Below are positions 23,401 to 36,244 of a stretch of 64,000 nt of DNA, piece after piece. The notes beneath the pieces are model-generated. The model was not told the origin of the DNA. It was given only the letters and a program-made list of their open reading frames with translations, and searched no databases. The translations under genes were made by a program, and so were the position numbers. The DNA comes from Neocallimastix lanati (nom. inval.) (lineage: Eukaryota; Neocallimastigomycota; Neocallimastigomycetes; Neocallimastigales; Neocallimastigaceae). Location: contig JACVTC010000114.1 in the NCBI GenBank assembly GCA_016946835.1, positions 199,501 through 263,500 on the forward strand. The letters are read 5' to 3'. Every line of letters starts with the position of its first letter. The first letter of the stretch is position 1.

Positions 23401-24003
23401 ATAAAAATTTTTTCATTAATCAAAAAAACACATTGCCAAATACTACATTCATTTATAAATTAATGATAGTTTACTAAAAAAAAAAAACTAAATACAATAT
23501 ATTAAACTTTATATTCAAGCCATATATTTAAAATGTAATATTATCGCATTCATAAATCTTTTATATAAATAATTTAATATATATTTATGATTACTAATAA
23601 AAGTATTTATTTTAAATTTTTTATTATATTTTATTATTATTTAGAGATTTTATTTTATAATTATGTAGGCAATACGATTTAAAATATATATTATATACAT
23701 TTTTTTTTTTTTATTTTTCTTTTTGTATATAATAATTAATTCAAAAAAAATAAAATTTTAATAGGAATAATGTAAACATTCGTTATTTCTATTATTATTT
23801 TAATTTAATTTATTTATATTTAATTTATTTTAAATGTACCAAAAGAAATAAAAAATAAATATTTTTTAGTATTTTTTACCATTTTATAATTTTTATTGAA
23901 ATAAATAGTATTACTATAATATTTTATTTATTTTTTATAAAAATTTGGTATTAAAAATGAAATGCCACATATAATTTTAAAATGCTTTCACTTTAAATAT
24001 AAT
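23401..24003. other. A/T-rich 3' flank of the SDR gene
   Basis: No ORF, repeat array or splice-bounded exon was recognised in these 600 bases. Confidence 0.7.
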
Positions 24004-25088
24004 CTATGGCTTTGGAGTAACGAAAGTCTTGAATGAAGCTAAACGTTCGTCATCAATGGAAACAAATTCACCATTACAATCAGCTGGAACCTTATTGCTG
24101 AGTTGAGCTAAATTGAATAATATAGAAGCTGGTTCTTTTGGATCTCTTAATTGCTTGTTCTTTTCATAACCTTTGAAGAGTTCACAGTCTTCCTTAGTGA
24201 AACCATTTTGACAGTTATTTCTAATATATTCCTATTATTATCATTTTATTTCATAATATAGTTCAAAAATTTTTTATTTATTAATTTTTTTCTTTAAATA
24301 ATTTTATAAAAATTTTATTATCTTTGTTCAATATTTTTATTTTGAATATATTAAAAATTTATATATATCTTTTTTTTTTTTTTTTTTTTTTTAATTTTTT
24401 AATAATATTAATACTTACTTGCATTGGCGTATTTACAACACCTGGTCTAATAGCTAAAGTGTAAATATCAGGTTCTTCTTGAGATAAAACCTTTGTATAC
24501 ATATTTACACAAGCTTTTTTTTTTTGAATAAAATATTTATTTATTTAATACTTTTGACTCTGTTTATAAATTATTTATTAATTTAATTAATAAAATAATA
24601 TAAAATAAAAATAAGTAAATACCTTTAGAACAACAGTATGTAGACCAACCAATCTTTGACTTAACAGCAGCTCCAGAACTAACAAAAAGAACACGTCCTT
24701 TAGCTTTTCTTAAATATGGGAGTGCCTTTTGTGTTAAGTCAACAATACTAAAGAAGTTAACATCAAAAAGTCTTTTCCAAATGTCAACATCAATATCCTT
24801 GATTTGGGCAATTGGAGCTAAACCTGCATTGTGAATAAGAGCATCTATTTTACCACCTCTTTTTTCAACAGTTTCAATAATAACATCAGATATTTCTGGA
24901 TCTTCAATATTACCTAAGAAATGACATATCTTCTTTTGATTTTTGTTTAATATCTGACTTAATTCATCTGGAATACTTCTAGAAACGGTAATAATGTAAC
25001 CTGGTATAGTACAAAAGTATTTTAAGGTTTCAAGTCCAATACCCTTAGAAGCACCTGTAATAATGTAAACTGGTTCAGATTCAGCCAT
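24004..25088 (-). CDS. Short-chain dehydrogenase/reductase, Irc24/benzil-reductase-like
   Basis: Exons are 25088-24623, 24513-24419 and 24231-24004; junctions are in phase and give 262 residues, a normal classical-SDR length. NAD(P)-binding TGASKGIG lies at 11-18, HNAG at 86-89, the structural Asn in FDVNFF at 111, the catalytic Ser at 138 in VSSGAAVK, Tyr151-x3-Lys155 in the active site, and RPGVVNTPMQ shortly after. Segments such as WKRLFDVNFFSIV and the Ser-Gly-Ala block resemble yeast YIR036C (Irc24)/YIR035C, which reduce carbonyls such as benzil with NADPH; a cytosolic carbonyl reductase is therefore inferred. Lys15 next to the glycine loop and Arg37 after beta-2 favour NADPH. Intron 1 splits the codon just after the catalytic Lys155. 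Codon use (AAG, TTC, GTT, GCT) is more GC-rich than the surroundings, suggesting good expression. The ATG at 25088 follows an A run on the coding strand. Confidence 0.93.
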
Positions 25089-25571
25089 TTTTTTTTTTTT
25101 TTTTTTTTTATTTATTTCGTTAAAATAAATTACTTTATTGAAGAAAAAAAAAAATAAGTTACAGAATAAAATAAAAATAAATAAATAAAAAATAAGGATA
25201 ATAATTTTTTTGAATATATATTGGCAAATCAATTAATTTTTTGATATATATTTTATATATGTATTAATATTAAATTTTATACAATTTATATTAAATATAT
25301 GTATGTATATACAATTTAATAATTGAATTAATAAAAAATAAGAACTTTAAATAATTACATAGTGAATTATTTTAAAAATGGAAGATCTATAAATGAATGA
25401 ATAAATAAATAAATAAATAAAATTTAAAAAAGTTCAAATATAAATGTGTAACATAACTATAAATTAGCTATACTAAGTCATTAACAAATTTATAAAAAAA
25501 AACTATTATTTCAAATAGATGAATGTATGAATAAATAAAAAATAGAAAACATCAATAATTAATTTAAGTGA

Positions 25572-25960
25572 TAATAAATAATAAATAATAAATAATAAAT
25601 AATAAATAATAAATAATAAATAATAAATAATAAATAATAAATAATAAATAATAAATAATAAATAATAAATAATAAATAATAAATAATAAATAATAAATAA
25701 TAAATAATAAATAATAAATAATAAATAATAAATAATAAATAATAAATAATAAATAATAAATAATAAATAATAAATAATAAATAATAAATAATAAATAATA
25801 AATAATAATAATAATAAATAATAAATAATAAATAATAAATAATAATAATAAATAATAAATAATAAATAATAAATAATAAATAATAATATAATAATAAATA
25901 ATAAATAATTAAATAAAATAATAAAAATAAATAATTAAATAAAATAATAAATAATAAATA
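25572..25960. repeat. (TAATAAA)n heptanucleotide array 1
   Basis: About 45-50 copies of a 7-bp TAATAAA unit run almost without interruption to about 25830, then degrade into TAA and TAAA variants. The same unit forms a second array at 34953-35205. Confidence 0.9.
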
Positions 25961-26256
25961 TGAATATACAAATAAATAAATTATGGATAATACTAATAAT
26001 TAATTTAATAAGTGTTAAGATTTAAGAATGGTTATAATTATGTCAACTTAATATATTTTATGATGAAGAATTACTAGTACTTAATTATTAACAAAAATTA
26101 TTATTAACAAAAAATATATATTTAATTTTTCATCTAAAAAAAAATATATATATATATATATATACTATTATTTAGGTCTATTAGTTTAATTTCTGATAAT
26201 ATTATTTGTAATATATGTAAATTAATTGTCAATAAAATAAAATAAATTAAAATACA

Positions 26257-26320
26257 TAGTGAAGTAGTATAAAAAAAATAAAGTATTAATAAAAATAAAA
26301 TAAAATAAAATAAAACATTT
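26257..26320 (+). repeat. Single copy of the 43-kb satellite motif
   Basis: ATAGTGAAGTAGTATAAAAA followed by AATAAAGTATTAATAAAAAT and (AAAAT)n. This matches the interspersed unit of the 42.5-43.3 kb satellite and is located about 16 kb away. Confidence 0.7.
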
Positions 26321-26907
26321 AAATTTAAATATTTGAATATTGAAGTTAAAATACACATGAATTTATAATATTAGTTAATTTAAATATTATATTGGTATTA
26401 TTTTTTATTATATTTTTTTTTAATAAAAAATTTAATACAGATAAATATTGAATAAATTATCAATGAAACGACTTTATTTTATTTTATTTTTATTTTTATT
26501 TTATTTTATTTTTATAAAAGATAATAATATTTAATTAAGGAAATATTATTACTATTATAAAAACTTCGTTAGAATTCTTATTTTTATTCCTTAAATTTTT
26601 ATTGATAATGATCAAAATAATCAAATACTACATTTTGAAGAAGATAAAGACCTTATATTTGATATAAATTTTTTTTAGAAAAAGTAGTTTGTTTTTGAAT
26701 GATTTCAAAAGAATTGAAATTATTTTTTATATTATTATTTGATAATTTTCAGAGTATGTTTTTTTCTTTTCTTTTTTTTTTTTGAGATTTTTTATAAGTA
26801 GTAGCTAATTTTAAGATTTTATTATTATTAATATATTTCTTCTTTACAATATTACTATTATAATATTTACTATATTTTATTTAACAACCTTGGTCATTAT
26901 CACAATT

Positions 26908-27135
26908 TTAATTAGTTTTACTACATTTAACATCTTTAGAGGTTGTGTTAGTTTCATCTTCCTTATCACTAGAGTCATTATCTTTTTCTTCTGATTGAAT
27001 AACAGTAATACTTATGATGTTTGCTGTATTGATTATAGCTTTATCATTTACAGAATTAGTTCTAGTTTTATTATTTGCTGTAATTTTAGTTGCAACTGTA
27101 TTTTTTGTTGTATTTTTGGTTACAGTATTAGACAT
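26908..27135 (-). CDS. Thr/Asn/Lys-rich hypothetical protein or gene fragment
   Basis: ATG at 27135, TAA at 26908, 75 codons. The composition is dominated by T, N, K, S and D (MSNTVTKNTTKNTVATKITA at the start; SEEKDNDSSDKEDETNTTSK in the second half). Codons include ACC, AAC, ATC and GAC, which is unusual for random A/T sequence. There is no domain, signal peptide or membrane segment. After the stop the frame continues as NCDNDQGC, so the stop may be a decayed codon. It may be a low-complexity region of a lost gene; a plus-strand frame at 26586-26679 (NDQNNQILHFEEDKDLIFDI) is another isolated scrap nearby. Confidence 0.3.
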   Translation of the reverse strand: MSNTVTKNTTKNTVATKITANNKTRTNSVNDKAIINTANIISITVIQSEEKDNDSSDKEDETNTTSKDVKCSKTN

Positions 27136-27266
27136 ATAACTTTAATATGATAAATAATTAGACTTACTAGTTGTTATTAATAAATTTTATAAAAATAATT
27201 AATATATATATATATTATAATTTAAAATATGTTTTTGATTAAAGAATGCATAATATACTTTTATCA

Positions 27267-27648
27267 TTATTGTTTTCTATCATTATCATCATCATTATTA
27301 TCATTTATATTATTATTACTATTATTATTATCATTTTCATTGTTACTATTATCACTATTATTGTTATTATTATTTATATTGTAATTATTCATGTTGATAA
27401 TATGTGAATTATTGTTAATATTATTATCATTTACATTGTTATTATCATCACAATTATTAATATTATTATTACCATAATAATTATTATTATTGTTGTTGTT
27501 ATTATTGTTGATATCATTATCATCTTTATAATTATTATAATATACACTGTTTTCTTTATTGTTATTCTTTAAGGGTAATTGATTATCATCCTCAGTATTA
27601 CTTTTTATAATTCTATTATTTGATAAAATTATATTATCATTATTTTTG
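27267..27648 (-). CDS. Asn/Asp-rich coding-like exon
   Basis: 127 codons are open on the minus strand from an AAAAG acceptor at 27649-27650 to TAA at 27267. The sequence is dominated by Asn with Asp, Tyr and Ile (for example NNNNYYGNNNINNCDDNN) and contains one non-repetitive piece, SNTEDDNQLPLKNNNKENSV. The AAC/AAT mixture indicates translation-level selection or an old repeat. It could be the C-terminal tail of a spliced gene; the membrane-type exon at 27862-28122 is upstream on the same strand but does not join in phase. Confidence 0.3.
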
Positions 27649-27861
27649 CTTTTTTTTTTTTTTTAACTAAAAACTTATATATATTAAAAATTTATATTAA
27701 AAAAAAATAATATCATATATATATATAATAATATATAATAAGCAAGTATATTATTTATAATATTAATATCATTAATAAAATATTATTGTTGATGTTGTTG
27801 TTTTATTTGAATGACTATTAATTTTTTTTTAAAAAAAATAATAATAATAATTACAAAATAC

Positions 27862-28122
27862 TCTTTTAAGAAATGAAAAGGATTTGGTTATTATAGTACG
27901 TATAATGTATATAGGAACGACAAAAAATAGAAAAACAATAAATATTAATATATCAATAAAAAAAAATGCATGCTCAATTATAAAAAGTATGAAGTATAAA
28001 GATTTAGTAATAAAAAGTATCCCTTTTAAAAGATATTTTCCACAAAATTCATGTGCTATTAATACTTTTGAACAAATAATTGAAATGGAAACTTTAATAC
28101 AATCAGGTAATATATTGAATAA
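27862..28122 (-). CDS. Candidate membrane-protein exon (strand ambiguous)
   Basis: 87 codons run between an AAATAG acceptor and a GTATTT donor. They encode KVSISIICSKVLIAHEFCGK, a charged turn, then two hydrophobic spans (about SLYFILFIIEHAFFFIDILI and FIVFLFFVVPIYIIRTII). The plus strand of the same bases is also open (27884-28159, 91 aa, hydrophilic, with YFPQNSCAINTFEQIIEMET), and in A/T-rich DNA a Lys/Asn-rich frame always shadows a Phe/Ile-rich one. Neither strand has a recognised family. A further coding-like minus stretch at 28605-28505 (SNCFGFSKSLEFGYQYIKLK) ends in TAG. Confidence 0.22.
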
Positions 28123-28605
28123 CTATTTAAATAGAATTAAAATAAGTTCTTTAATATAAATTAGATTATAAACTATAATGTTAGAATTAGAACAAATATA
28201 TATGGTTGAAAGAACTAAAAGCATAAATACTATAGCAAATAGAAAAGATTAACATGTAATAATTGATTTCATTATAAATTCAAAATTTTTTTTACAAGAT
28301 ATATCACTAAATATTATATAATTTAAAAAGTAAAGAATATTGAAAATAATATTTAATATTAAAGTATAAACAAATAGTAATAATTAAGTAATAATGGCAA
28401 CAATATTTGTATCTATACTAGAAATTATTGTTAAAAAAATTTTTTTAATATAAATTAAAATGTATAAATTTAAAAAAAAAAAATTTTTTTTTTTATTACC
28501 TAATTCTCTAAATTGTTTGTTTTTAATTTAATATATTGATATCCAAATTCAAGTGACTTAGAAAACCCAAAACAATTTGAATCTGCAAAATTACTAAATA
28601 AAAAT

Positions 28606-29905
28606 TAAAAAAATATTATTTAAATACTTTTTTTTCTGGGATAAATATTATTCATTAATTATATCCTAATTATATTTTTACAATGATATAAAAAATAATA
28701 AATAATAAAAAAAAAAAAAAAATCTTTATAATAAAAAAAAATATTTATGATAGCAAGAATAACAATAATAGTTATAATAATATAGCATTTAATTATTTTA
28801 ACTTGATTTTTTTTTTTTTTTTTTTTTATTATTATTATTATTTCTTTTTTTCATATATTTTTTAGTAATAACTATTTTAATGTATTGAAAATTTTATTAA
28901 TATTTAAATTACTAAATTATTTATTATAATATATGAGAAAAATTTTTTGAAAGAAATATAATTAATATATATAATATTAAATATTTTTTTTAACATGTAT
29001 ATATTACAAAGACTTTAAAATATATTATATATATTTATTTATTTATTTTGTTATTTATTTTTTAATATTCATAAATTTTAAAATTTAGTAATATATTTTT
29101 TAAAATTTCATAAAATATTTATTTTTTATATGGAAAATTCATTTAAAACATACAAATTAATTAAAATATTTTAGGCAATTTTATATTCAATAGGTTAGGT
29201 TAAATATTTAAATCAAATATTTTATTGAATTATATATTATATTTTTTCATAAATAAATTATCAATATTACATAGGTATTAAAAATTAGTAAAATAAAAAA
29301 TTATAAAACTATTATATCTTTTTTTTTCAATTTCCCTTATTTTTTATTCCTAGCAATTCATTAATAATATAAAACTCATGTAATAGCATTGATCATAATA
29401 ATTATATTAATTAATATTAATAAAATAATGTTGTAGTTTTTCATTGAATATCATATATATCATATTACTTATATTAATATTAATATTGATTAAATCATTC
29501 ATTTATTGTTTTACATCAAGTTTTACTGAGTTTATTTTTTAAAATTTTAAAAAATAATAAATTGCTAAAATTACGAATCAATAATAAAAATAAAGTAAAA
29601 ATATTTAAATTCAAATTCATACTCATTTAATTTTAATAAAATAAAAATTGATTTTAAAAAATACATAAATATCAAAAAATTCCATTTAATTAATTTGTAT
29701 AATTTGTATTACTTTGAATATTTTGAATGTTATTATTTAATCACCAATTAGCAATTCAATTAAAATAGTTTTCAAGTTTAATATTATTAAGATAATAATT
29801 CAATTTAAGATGTAGGAAAAATATTTAATTAGTTGATTTGAAAAGGCTCTTTATAATACAATTTTTTAATTAAATAATGAAAACATTATTATACAAATGT
29901 CTATA

Positions 29906-29960
<55 letters not shown>

Positions 29961-30240
29961 CAAACTTTATATATATATTTAAAGAGATAATTCAATTATA
30001 CAAAATAAGTATCTCAAGGTTATAATAGATAATACTATCTTAATTGAAATTAATACAAATTCATTTAATAGAGTCAATAAATATTATTAATATTGGAAAT
30101 AAAGATAATAAATAATAATAATAATAAATAATCTCTAATATTTTTTCCCTTATTAATAGACAAAAAAATAAAATATTTTTATACTAAATCAAGAATAAAA
30201 AAAAAAACTTTAGAAATATTTTTTAATACTTATATAGTTA
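28606..30240. other. A/T-rich spacer, nothing recognised
   Basis: T runs (about 28808-28827 and 29922-29960), AT runs and short TTA repeats. No open frame with protein-like composition was found. Confidence 0.7.
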
Positions 30241-30249
30241 TAATTATAA

Positions 30250-30720
30250 ACAAATATTATATAAGATAAGGATGTCAAAATTCCAAAAGCTTATTATAAC
30301 TTTGCCAAATACATGAGTATTTTTTTGTTAAATTTCTAAGTGTATTATTATTTTTTTATCTTTTCCATTTAATTTTGGGCGATACCTTTTCAATGCCATT
30401 TTTTTTATAATATTTATTTACTTTTTTTTTTGCTTTTATATTCATTTCTTCCATTAGATTTAAATATTTTAAAAGTATAATATTTGTAATAATTATTATT
30501 ATATTTGGAGCTTCAGCCTTTGACTTAAGTTTTGTTGAAATATCATCCCTTATTGTGAAGAAGTATTTCTTGATATTAATAGACAAGTTATGCAGTCCGG
30601 AAACTTCTGAATGGATTATTCATAGGAATTCTCTTGCCTTTGGAGTTTCCTCTTTGAGAGATCCCCTCCTCGTCTTAGAAATTTTGTAGTTTATTCATGG
30701 AGGAACATATAATACAAAAA
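30250..30720 (-). mobile_element. Probable LINE fragment (endonuclease-RT linker region) and adjacent GC island
   Basis: The minus frame from 30586 reads through RDDISTKLKSKAEAPNIIII and GIEKVSPKIKWKR. After a TAA it continues NNNTLRNLTKKYSCIWQSYN to KLLEF. This Lys-rich, Trp-containing style resembles the region between endonuclease and RT in fungal LINEs, but no catalytic motif is visible. The flank 30587-30720 is a GC-richer island with broken frames. The identification is tentative. Confidence 0.35.
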
Positions 30721-30974
30721 GAGAAATAATATGAAATTTATATTAACAATATAAATAATAACTCAAATATTCTAAAATATTCGTATTCTAACTTAGCCAT
30801 ACTGTACTATCATTTCTATTACTAATATTTTTGTAAAAATGAGAAGAAGATAAATTTCTTATATTATTAGTTATATTAATAATAAATATTTTATAATATA
30901 TTCATATGAATTAATTATTTATTAAGATAATAGTTAAAATTATTTTATTAATTTTAATTATTAATTTCAACTGA

Positions 30975-33243
30975 CGAACCAAGAGAAGTTTTCCAAAACA
31001 TGGAAAATTGTGAAAACTTGTGTCGATGATGACGATGACGAGGAAAAGGATGATAATGAAGCTATTCATAACTACCCAAGTGTTGACCAATTTATTAATT
31101 AATTAGAAACCTATTATGGAACAAAAACAGGATCAAAACATTATATTTAAGGAACTCCGTTCTTTATGAATTAAAAAGAATGAAAAAGTTAAGGAATTCA
31201 ATATTCGTTATAGATTATTATATCCGAGGCTTGATAAAAAGAGGAAAAGAAGAATTAATGTATCAGACTATGCTGATTTTTTTTTTACAAAATAATAAAG
31301 TAACTTGGAAAAAGATGGCTCTCAAGGACGATATTTCGTTGAATAAGGCTCCAAGAGTCAAACAAAAATTTCAAATGAAAGAAAATCATCTATCATATAA
31401 TGTAGGTAAAGACTTAACTACTACCAAATGCAATATCACATTCAGAGAACTTCTTGAAGTTTCACCAAAAATTAGATCTCAAGTATCAAATGTATTGGTA
31501 TTAAATAGTGGTAGAATTAGAATAGCTACTATGGATGATAATTATTTAGAAAAACAACTTAATAAATACTCCAATCAAGACTAATAATTTCAATGAGATT
31601 GCTACACGTAGAATTATAGATAAAGAATAACCTTTCTTTAAAATTCTTATTAATTTAAAAATACAAATTGATTATAAGCTGTTTATTCATCCCATTCTAT
31701 ATAGTCTTTGTCAATTTATAGATAAAGGAATGGTTGTTTTAATTGTTCCTTTAAATAATCAATATGATAATAGCAAAAAATTAGTCTGTTGCTATTCCAA
31801 TTGAATTAAATTCGAAAGAACCTAAGAAAATCAAAGGGTTACCTCCTTTGGAATATATTCATATTGAAAAATTTATATGCACTCTTAATGAAAACTATAA
31901 AGAACTAATTGTTAAACAGCTTGAAGATAATATAGAAATTGAAATCACTTCTTCAGAAGAATTAAATCCTTCAAGTTTATCTTCACATAAAATCAGACTA
32001 AAGCCAGATGTTCGTCCAATTAAGATTTTATAGACTTTCTAAATTTATATTTGATATTTTAAAAGAAGAACTGACTACATTAATTGAGAAAAAACTTATT
32101 GAGACTTCTTATTCCGAGCGGTCTTCATTTGCTGTTCTTGATTCTAAACATAATGATAAATGAAGAATGTACGTTGATTATAGAAAAGTCAATGTTTGTT
32201 ACTATGAAAAATTTCCAAATATTGATGAAATCTTTGATAGCCAAGGTAGTACTAAGATTTTTACAACTTTAGATCTTTGTACTGGCTACCATCAAATACT
32301 TATGGATGAAAAAAGTGTTGAAGTAAAAAGCTTTACCTCGAAATTCGGAAATTAACCAATTCAAAAGTTAAGCCTTTTGGATTGACTGCAAGTTCAGCAA
32401 CTTTCCAACATGAAATGAATAAGATATTCTTTCAATATATTGGTGATTTTGTTTACAATTTCATTGACAATATTCTTATTTACTCAAAAACAATTGAAGA
32501 ACATTTAGGATATATAAAGAAAATGAATGTTGTATTTAAAGAATACAAATTAAAAATTAATATAGGAAAATGCTCCTTTATGCAAAATGAAGTTGATTTC
32601 TTGGTCATAAAGTATCTTTAAAAGGTCTGTTCACTTGATGGCAAAATTGAAGAAATAAAGAGATGGAAAATCTCCTTCAAATATTCATGAATAACGATCT
32701 TTTCTAAGAGTGATAGGATATTATCCAGACATCATCGATAAATATATTCAAATAATATTATCCTTCAGTAAGCAAGCATTTACTAAAGATATTATACTCC
32801 TATGGAATAAAGAATAGGAAGACAGTCTTAATATACTTAAAGAAAAATTGATGAATCCTTCAATACTCAAAATTTTCATAAGGCATTTATAATTAGAAAG
32901 GATGCATCTTATGATGACATTAGTTGAGTCCTCCTAAAAAAAGAGGAATGCAATGAAGAAAGAGCATCCAATACACTATACAAGTAGAACTTTAACCAAA
33001 TATGAAATTAACTACGGTATTACAGATCTAGAAAGAACTGTATTACATTATTGTCTAACGAAATCTAAACCTTATAATAAGAGAAATCCTATCCAAACAA
33101 TTATTTATACAGACTATAAGCCATTAGTAGGATTATTCAATAAAAAAGAATAAACAAGTGCTAGATAAACAAGATGGTGTATGGAAGTTATGAACCGGGT
33201 AAAACGAATGTAGTAGATGATGTTCTTTTTAATAAAAATTAGT
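30975..33243 (+). mobile_element. Decayed Ty3/gypsy retrotransposon gag-pol (no LTRs or integrase seen)
   Basis: Pieces of a Ty3/gypsy polyprotein occur in order on the plus strand. A Gag segment lies at about 30975-31330 (FNIRYRLLYPRLDKKRKRRI). A pre-RT region is at 31400-31580 (FRELLEVSPKIRSQVSNVLV). RT covers about 31980-32620, with HKIRLKPDVRPIK, VDYRKVN, the motif A region FTTLDLCTGYHQI and FIDNILIYS. An RNase H-like segment is at 32950-33150 (IHYTSRTLTKYEINYGITDL, then IIYTDYKPLVGLF), and YEPGKTNVVDDVLF is at about 33190. At least six frameshifts or stops occur, and the catalytic YIDD box reads FIDN. Integrase is absent and no flanking LTR pair was found, so it is an inactive internal fragment. 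Confidence 0.88.
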
Positions 33244-33787
33244 AATAGAAAAGTCACGGAAAACATTTATTCATAATATTAATATATATTTGATTATAAC
33301 TAATTATATTTAAAATTTCTTTAAGCTATTAAAAATAATTATAAAAATATATTAACAATTTATATAACAAACTTATTCCAAATTTAGTAAAGTTAAATAA
33401 AATTTCTTTTGTAAAATTTTTGATGAAGTTAAAAAATAATTTTTAAAATATATAATTAATATAATTAAAATAAATATGTAATATTTAATAATATTTATTA
33501 TCATTTATTATAGTTAAATAATTAATGAATTAACAATTTAAATGTAATTGAAATGTGTACTTTTTAAGATTATCTTTAAGAAATGACTTATTATTTCTAA
33601 TATTGAAAGAAAAGTATATATATTGGTTAAAAACAAAAAAAAAAAGTGTAATTTCATCTTAATAATAATATAAGTAATTATTTTAATAGTTTTAGTTCAT
33701 AATTTTTATAATTTTATAAAAAAAAAAAATAATTAAATTTTATAAATATAAATGTTTTATTATTTTTATTATTGCGTTATTTTTTTT

Positions 33788-34035
33788 ATTTTATATTTAT
33801 TTTTATCGAATTTCAACATTTGTTACAGTTAGTTTATCATTTAATTTATTATTCCAAGCACTACTGGATTATATCAATCCATATAACTCATTGTTTAATT
33901 TCCATATATATTTGGTATATTTTTTATGACCATCTAGTGGAAGCATATAAATATCTTCATCAAGTTTGACATATAAGTATGCAGCTTTTTATATCTAATT
34001 GATGTATTTTAAATTGATGTAAAAATTTATGTTAA
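33788..34035 (-). mobile_element. Ty1/copia reverse-transcriptase fragment
   Basis: On the minus strand, KIHQLDIKSCIL (about 34020-33985) is followed, after a frameshift, by YVKLDEDIYMLPLDGHKKYT and KYIWKLNNELYGLI-stop-SSSAW. This matches the copia-type RT signature in which HQLDVKxAxLxGxLxExIYM precedes SLYGLKQxxRxW. It lies on the opposite strand from the gypsy remnant about 550 bp away, so two unrelated LTR families are adjacent here. The longer hydrophobic plus-strand ORF at 33772-33969 is its antisense shadow. Confidence 0.8.
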
Positions 34036-34567
34036 CCCTTTTAAATATTTAATATAACTTGAATATATGTTAACCGATTCATTGATATATAAAATATATC
34101 ATTAATGTATTATCCACTTTTCTTTTTGTTAACCATAATTTTATTAAATAAAAAAACAACAAATATCAATAATAATAATATTAATAATAATTAATGATAC
34201 AATATGACAAATATATGTAAAATGTAATATAATTAATGTATAAGGTTCAATGTATTAGTATTTAATTTAAAATAATAAAGTGTTAACTCTTTATCATAAA
34301 ATATATTAATAAAGTTGAAATAATTATAAATCATAAATTCCTTATTCTTATCATTTAATAATAATAACAATAATAATAATAAAAGATAATATATATAGTT
34401 TTTTAGTAAAAAAGTAAATTATAAATATATATTAATTTAATTGTAATAATATATATCATTGTTAAAATTTTATTTTATTTATTAAATAATTATAATATTT
34501 ATTTTTAATATAATTATAATTATTATTATTATATACTTTTGATAAAAAGAATTAACAAAATTTATTC

Positions 34568-34598
<31 letters not shown>

Positions 34599-34952
34599 AA
34601 AACGTGTAGTTTTATATATTTCATTTATTAAATATGGTTAACTATCGTTTTACTATATACAGTTTGATTTATCTTAAATAATTTATTATAAATTTATTTT
34701 TTATTTTTTTTTTTCTTCTTATAATAATTAAATTAGAATGTTAAATATATTCTTTATATAAATAAATATATTTTAAGAAATAATTAAGATTTGTATATAA
34801 AAACTTTAGAAGAACTTTATTCAATGATAAATTTAAAATTCTATAATAATAAAATATTAATTTTTATAAACAATAAAGTTTTAAAAAGTATAAAAGTAGA
34901 TTGGATAAATTATAAAAAAGTTTCATTATATTAAATAATAAATAATTTATAA

Positions 34953-35205
34953 TTAATAATAAATAATAAATAATAAATAATAAATAATAAATAATAAATA
35001 ATAAATAATAAATAATAAATAATAAATAATAAATAATAAATAATAAATAATAAATAATAAATAATAAATAATAAATAATAAATAATAAATAATAAATAAT
35101 AAATAATAAATAATAAATAATAAATAATAAATAATAAATAATAAATAATAAATAATAAATAATAAATAATAAATAATAAAAAATAAAAAATAAATAATAA
35201 ATAAC
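34953..35205. repeat. (TAATAAA)n heptanucleotide array 2
   Basis: About 34 units of the same 7-bp repeat seen at 25572, very regular, ending in AAAAATA variants. The Leu/Ile/Tyr repeat ORFs on the minus strand here are translations of the array. Confidence 0.92.
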
Positions 35206-35209
35206 AAAC

Positions 35210-36204
35210 AATAAATAATATGTAATAGGTAATATATACAATAAATATTTAATTAAATTGTAATAAAATATCATATATAAACATAAAAAGTAAAATATTT
35301 TTATATTCATTTTTTTTATTTAAATTGTAATTATTTTTTTATCGTTATTATTATAATTTTATATCCTTTATAATATATAATATATTTTAAAATCAATAAT
35401 GGAAAAGCCAAAAAAATGTTGAAATAAATTTTCTGTTAAAATAAAATGATTAATAAATATAATTAGTTTTATTAAATTTATCACAGTGGATAATTATTAT
35501 AGTAAATTTAAATATTCTATTAAATAATAAAAGTAAAGTTTTAGGAAATGAAAAATAGGACAAAAACAAATAAGTAAAAAAAATATATATATATATAGAT
35601 ATATAATAAAAATATTAAAAAAAATATATATATATATAAAAGTTTAAAATCTTAGATACATTTCTTTTGTTTAACAATTCAACAAAATTTTTGCTAAAAT
35701 ATTAAATAAGGAAATATTATAGAATCAACATAAACTTTATTTTATTTAAAAAAATTTTTTTTATATAAATATATTTAATTTATTAAAATTTACTTATATA
35801 TATTTATATAATATCAATATAGATTTAATTTAATAAAAAGTTTTTTCCCCGAAAATAAATAACAAAATAATTATATTTAGTAAAAATTATTATCAATTGA
35901 AAAGAAAAAAAGATTTAAACTTTTATAATATTTTATAATTTGTTATTGCTCTTTATATATATATATATTTTAAGAAATAATATGATAATTATGAAATGAT
36001 ATTAGATTTTTGTTAAATTATTTCTTTTATGATTATGGAAACATGATAAATGGAGATTAAGAAGAAATAAAGAAATATGAAAAAACACTTTATTAATAAT
36101 AAATATATATAAATAAACATTATATAATAAATACCAATTATATACATATTTGAATATTTATTATTAAAATGTTCAATAAAATAACTTATTATTATTAATG
36201 TTCA

Positions 36205-36244
<40 letters not shown>

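Noticed and set aside
34864-35310. Overlapping 148-aa and 84-aa repeat ORFs
   Set aside because: They are generated by the TAATAAA heptamer array; every frame of a 7-bp repeat without a stop gives such a product.
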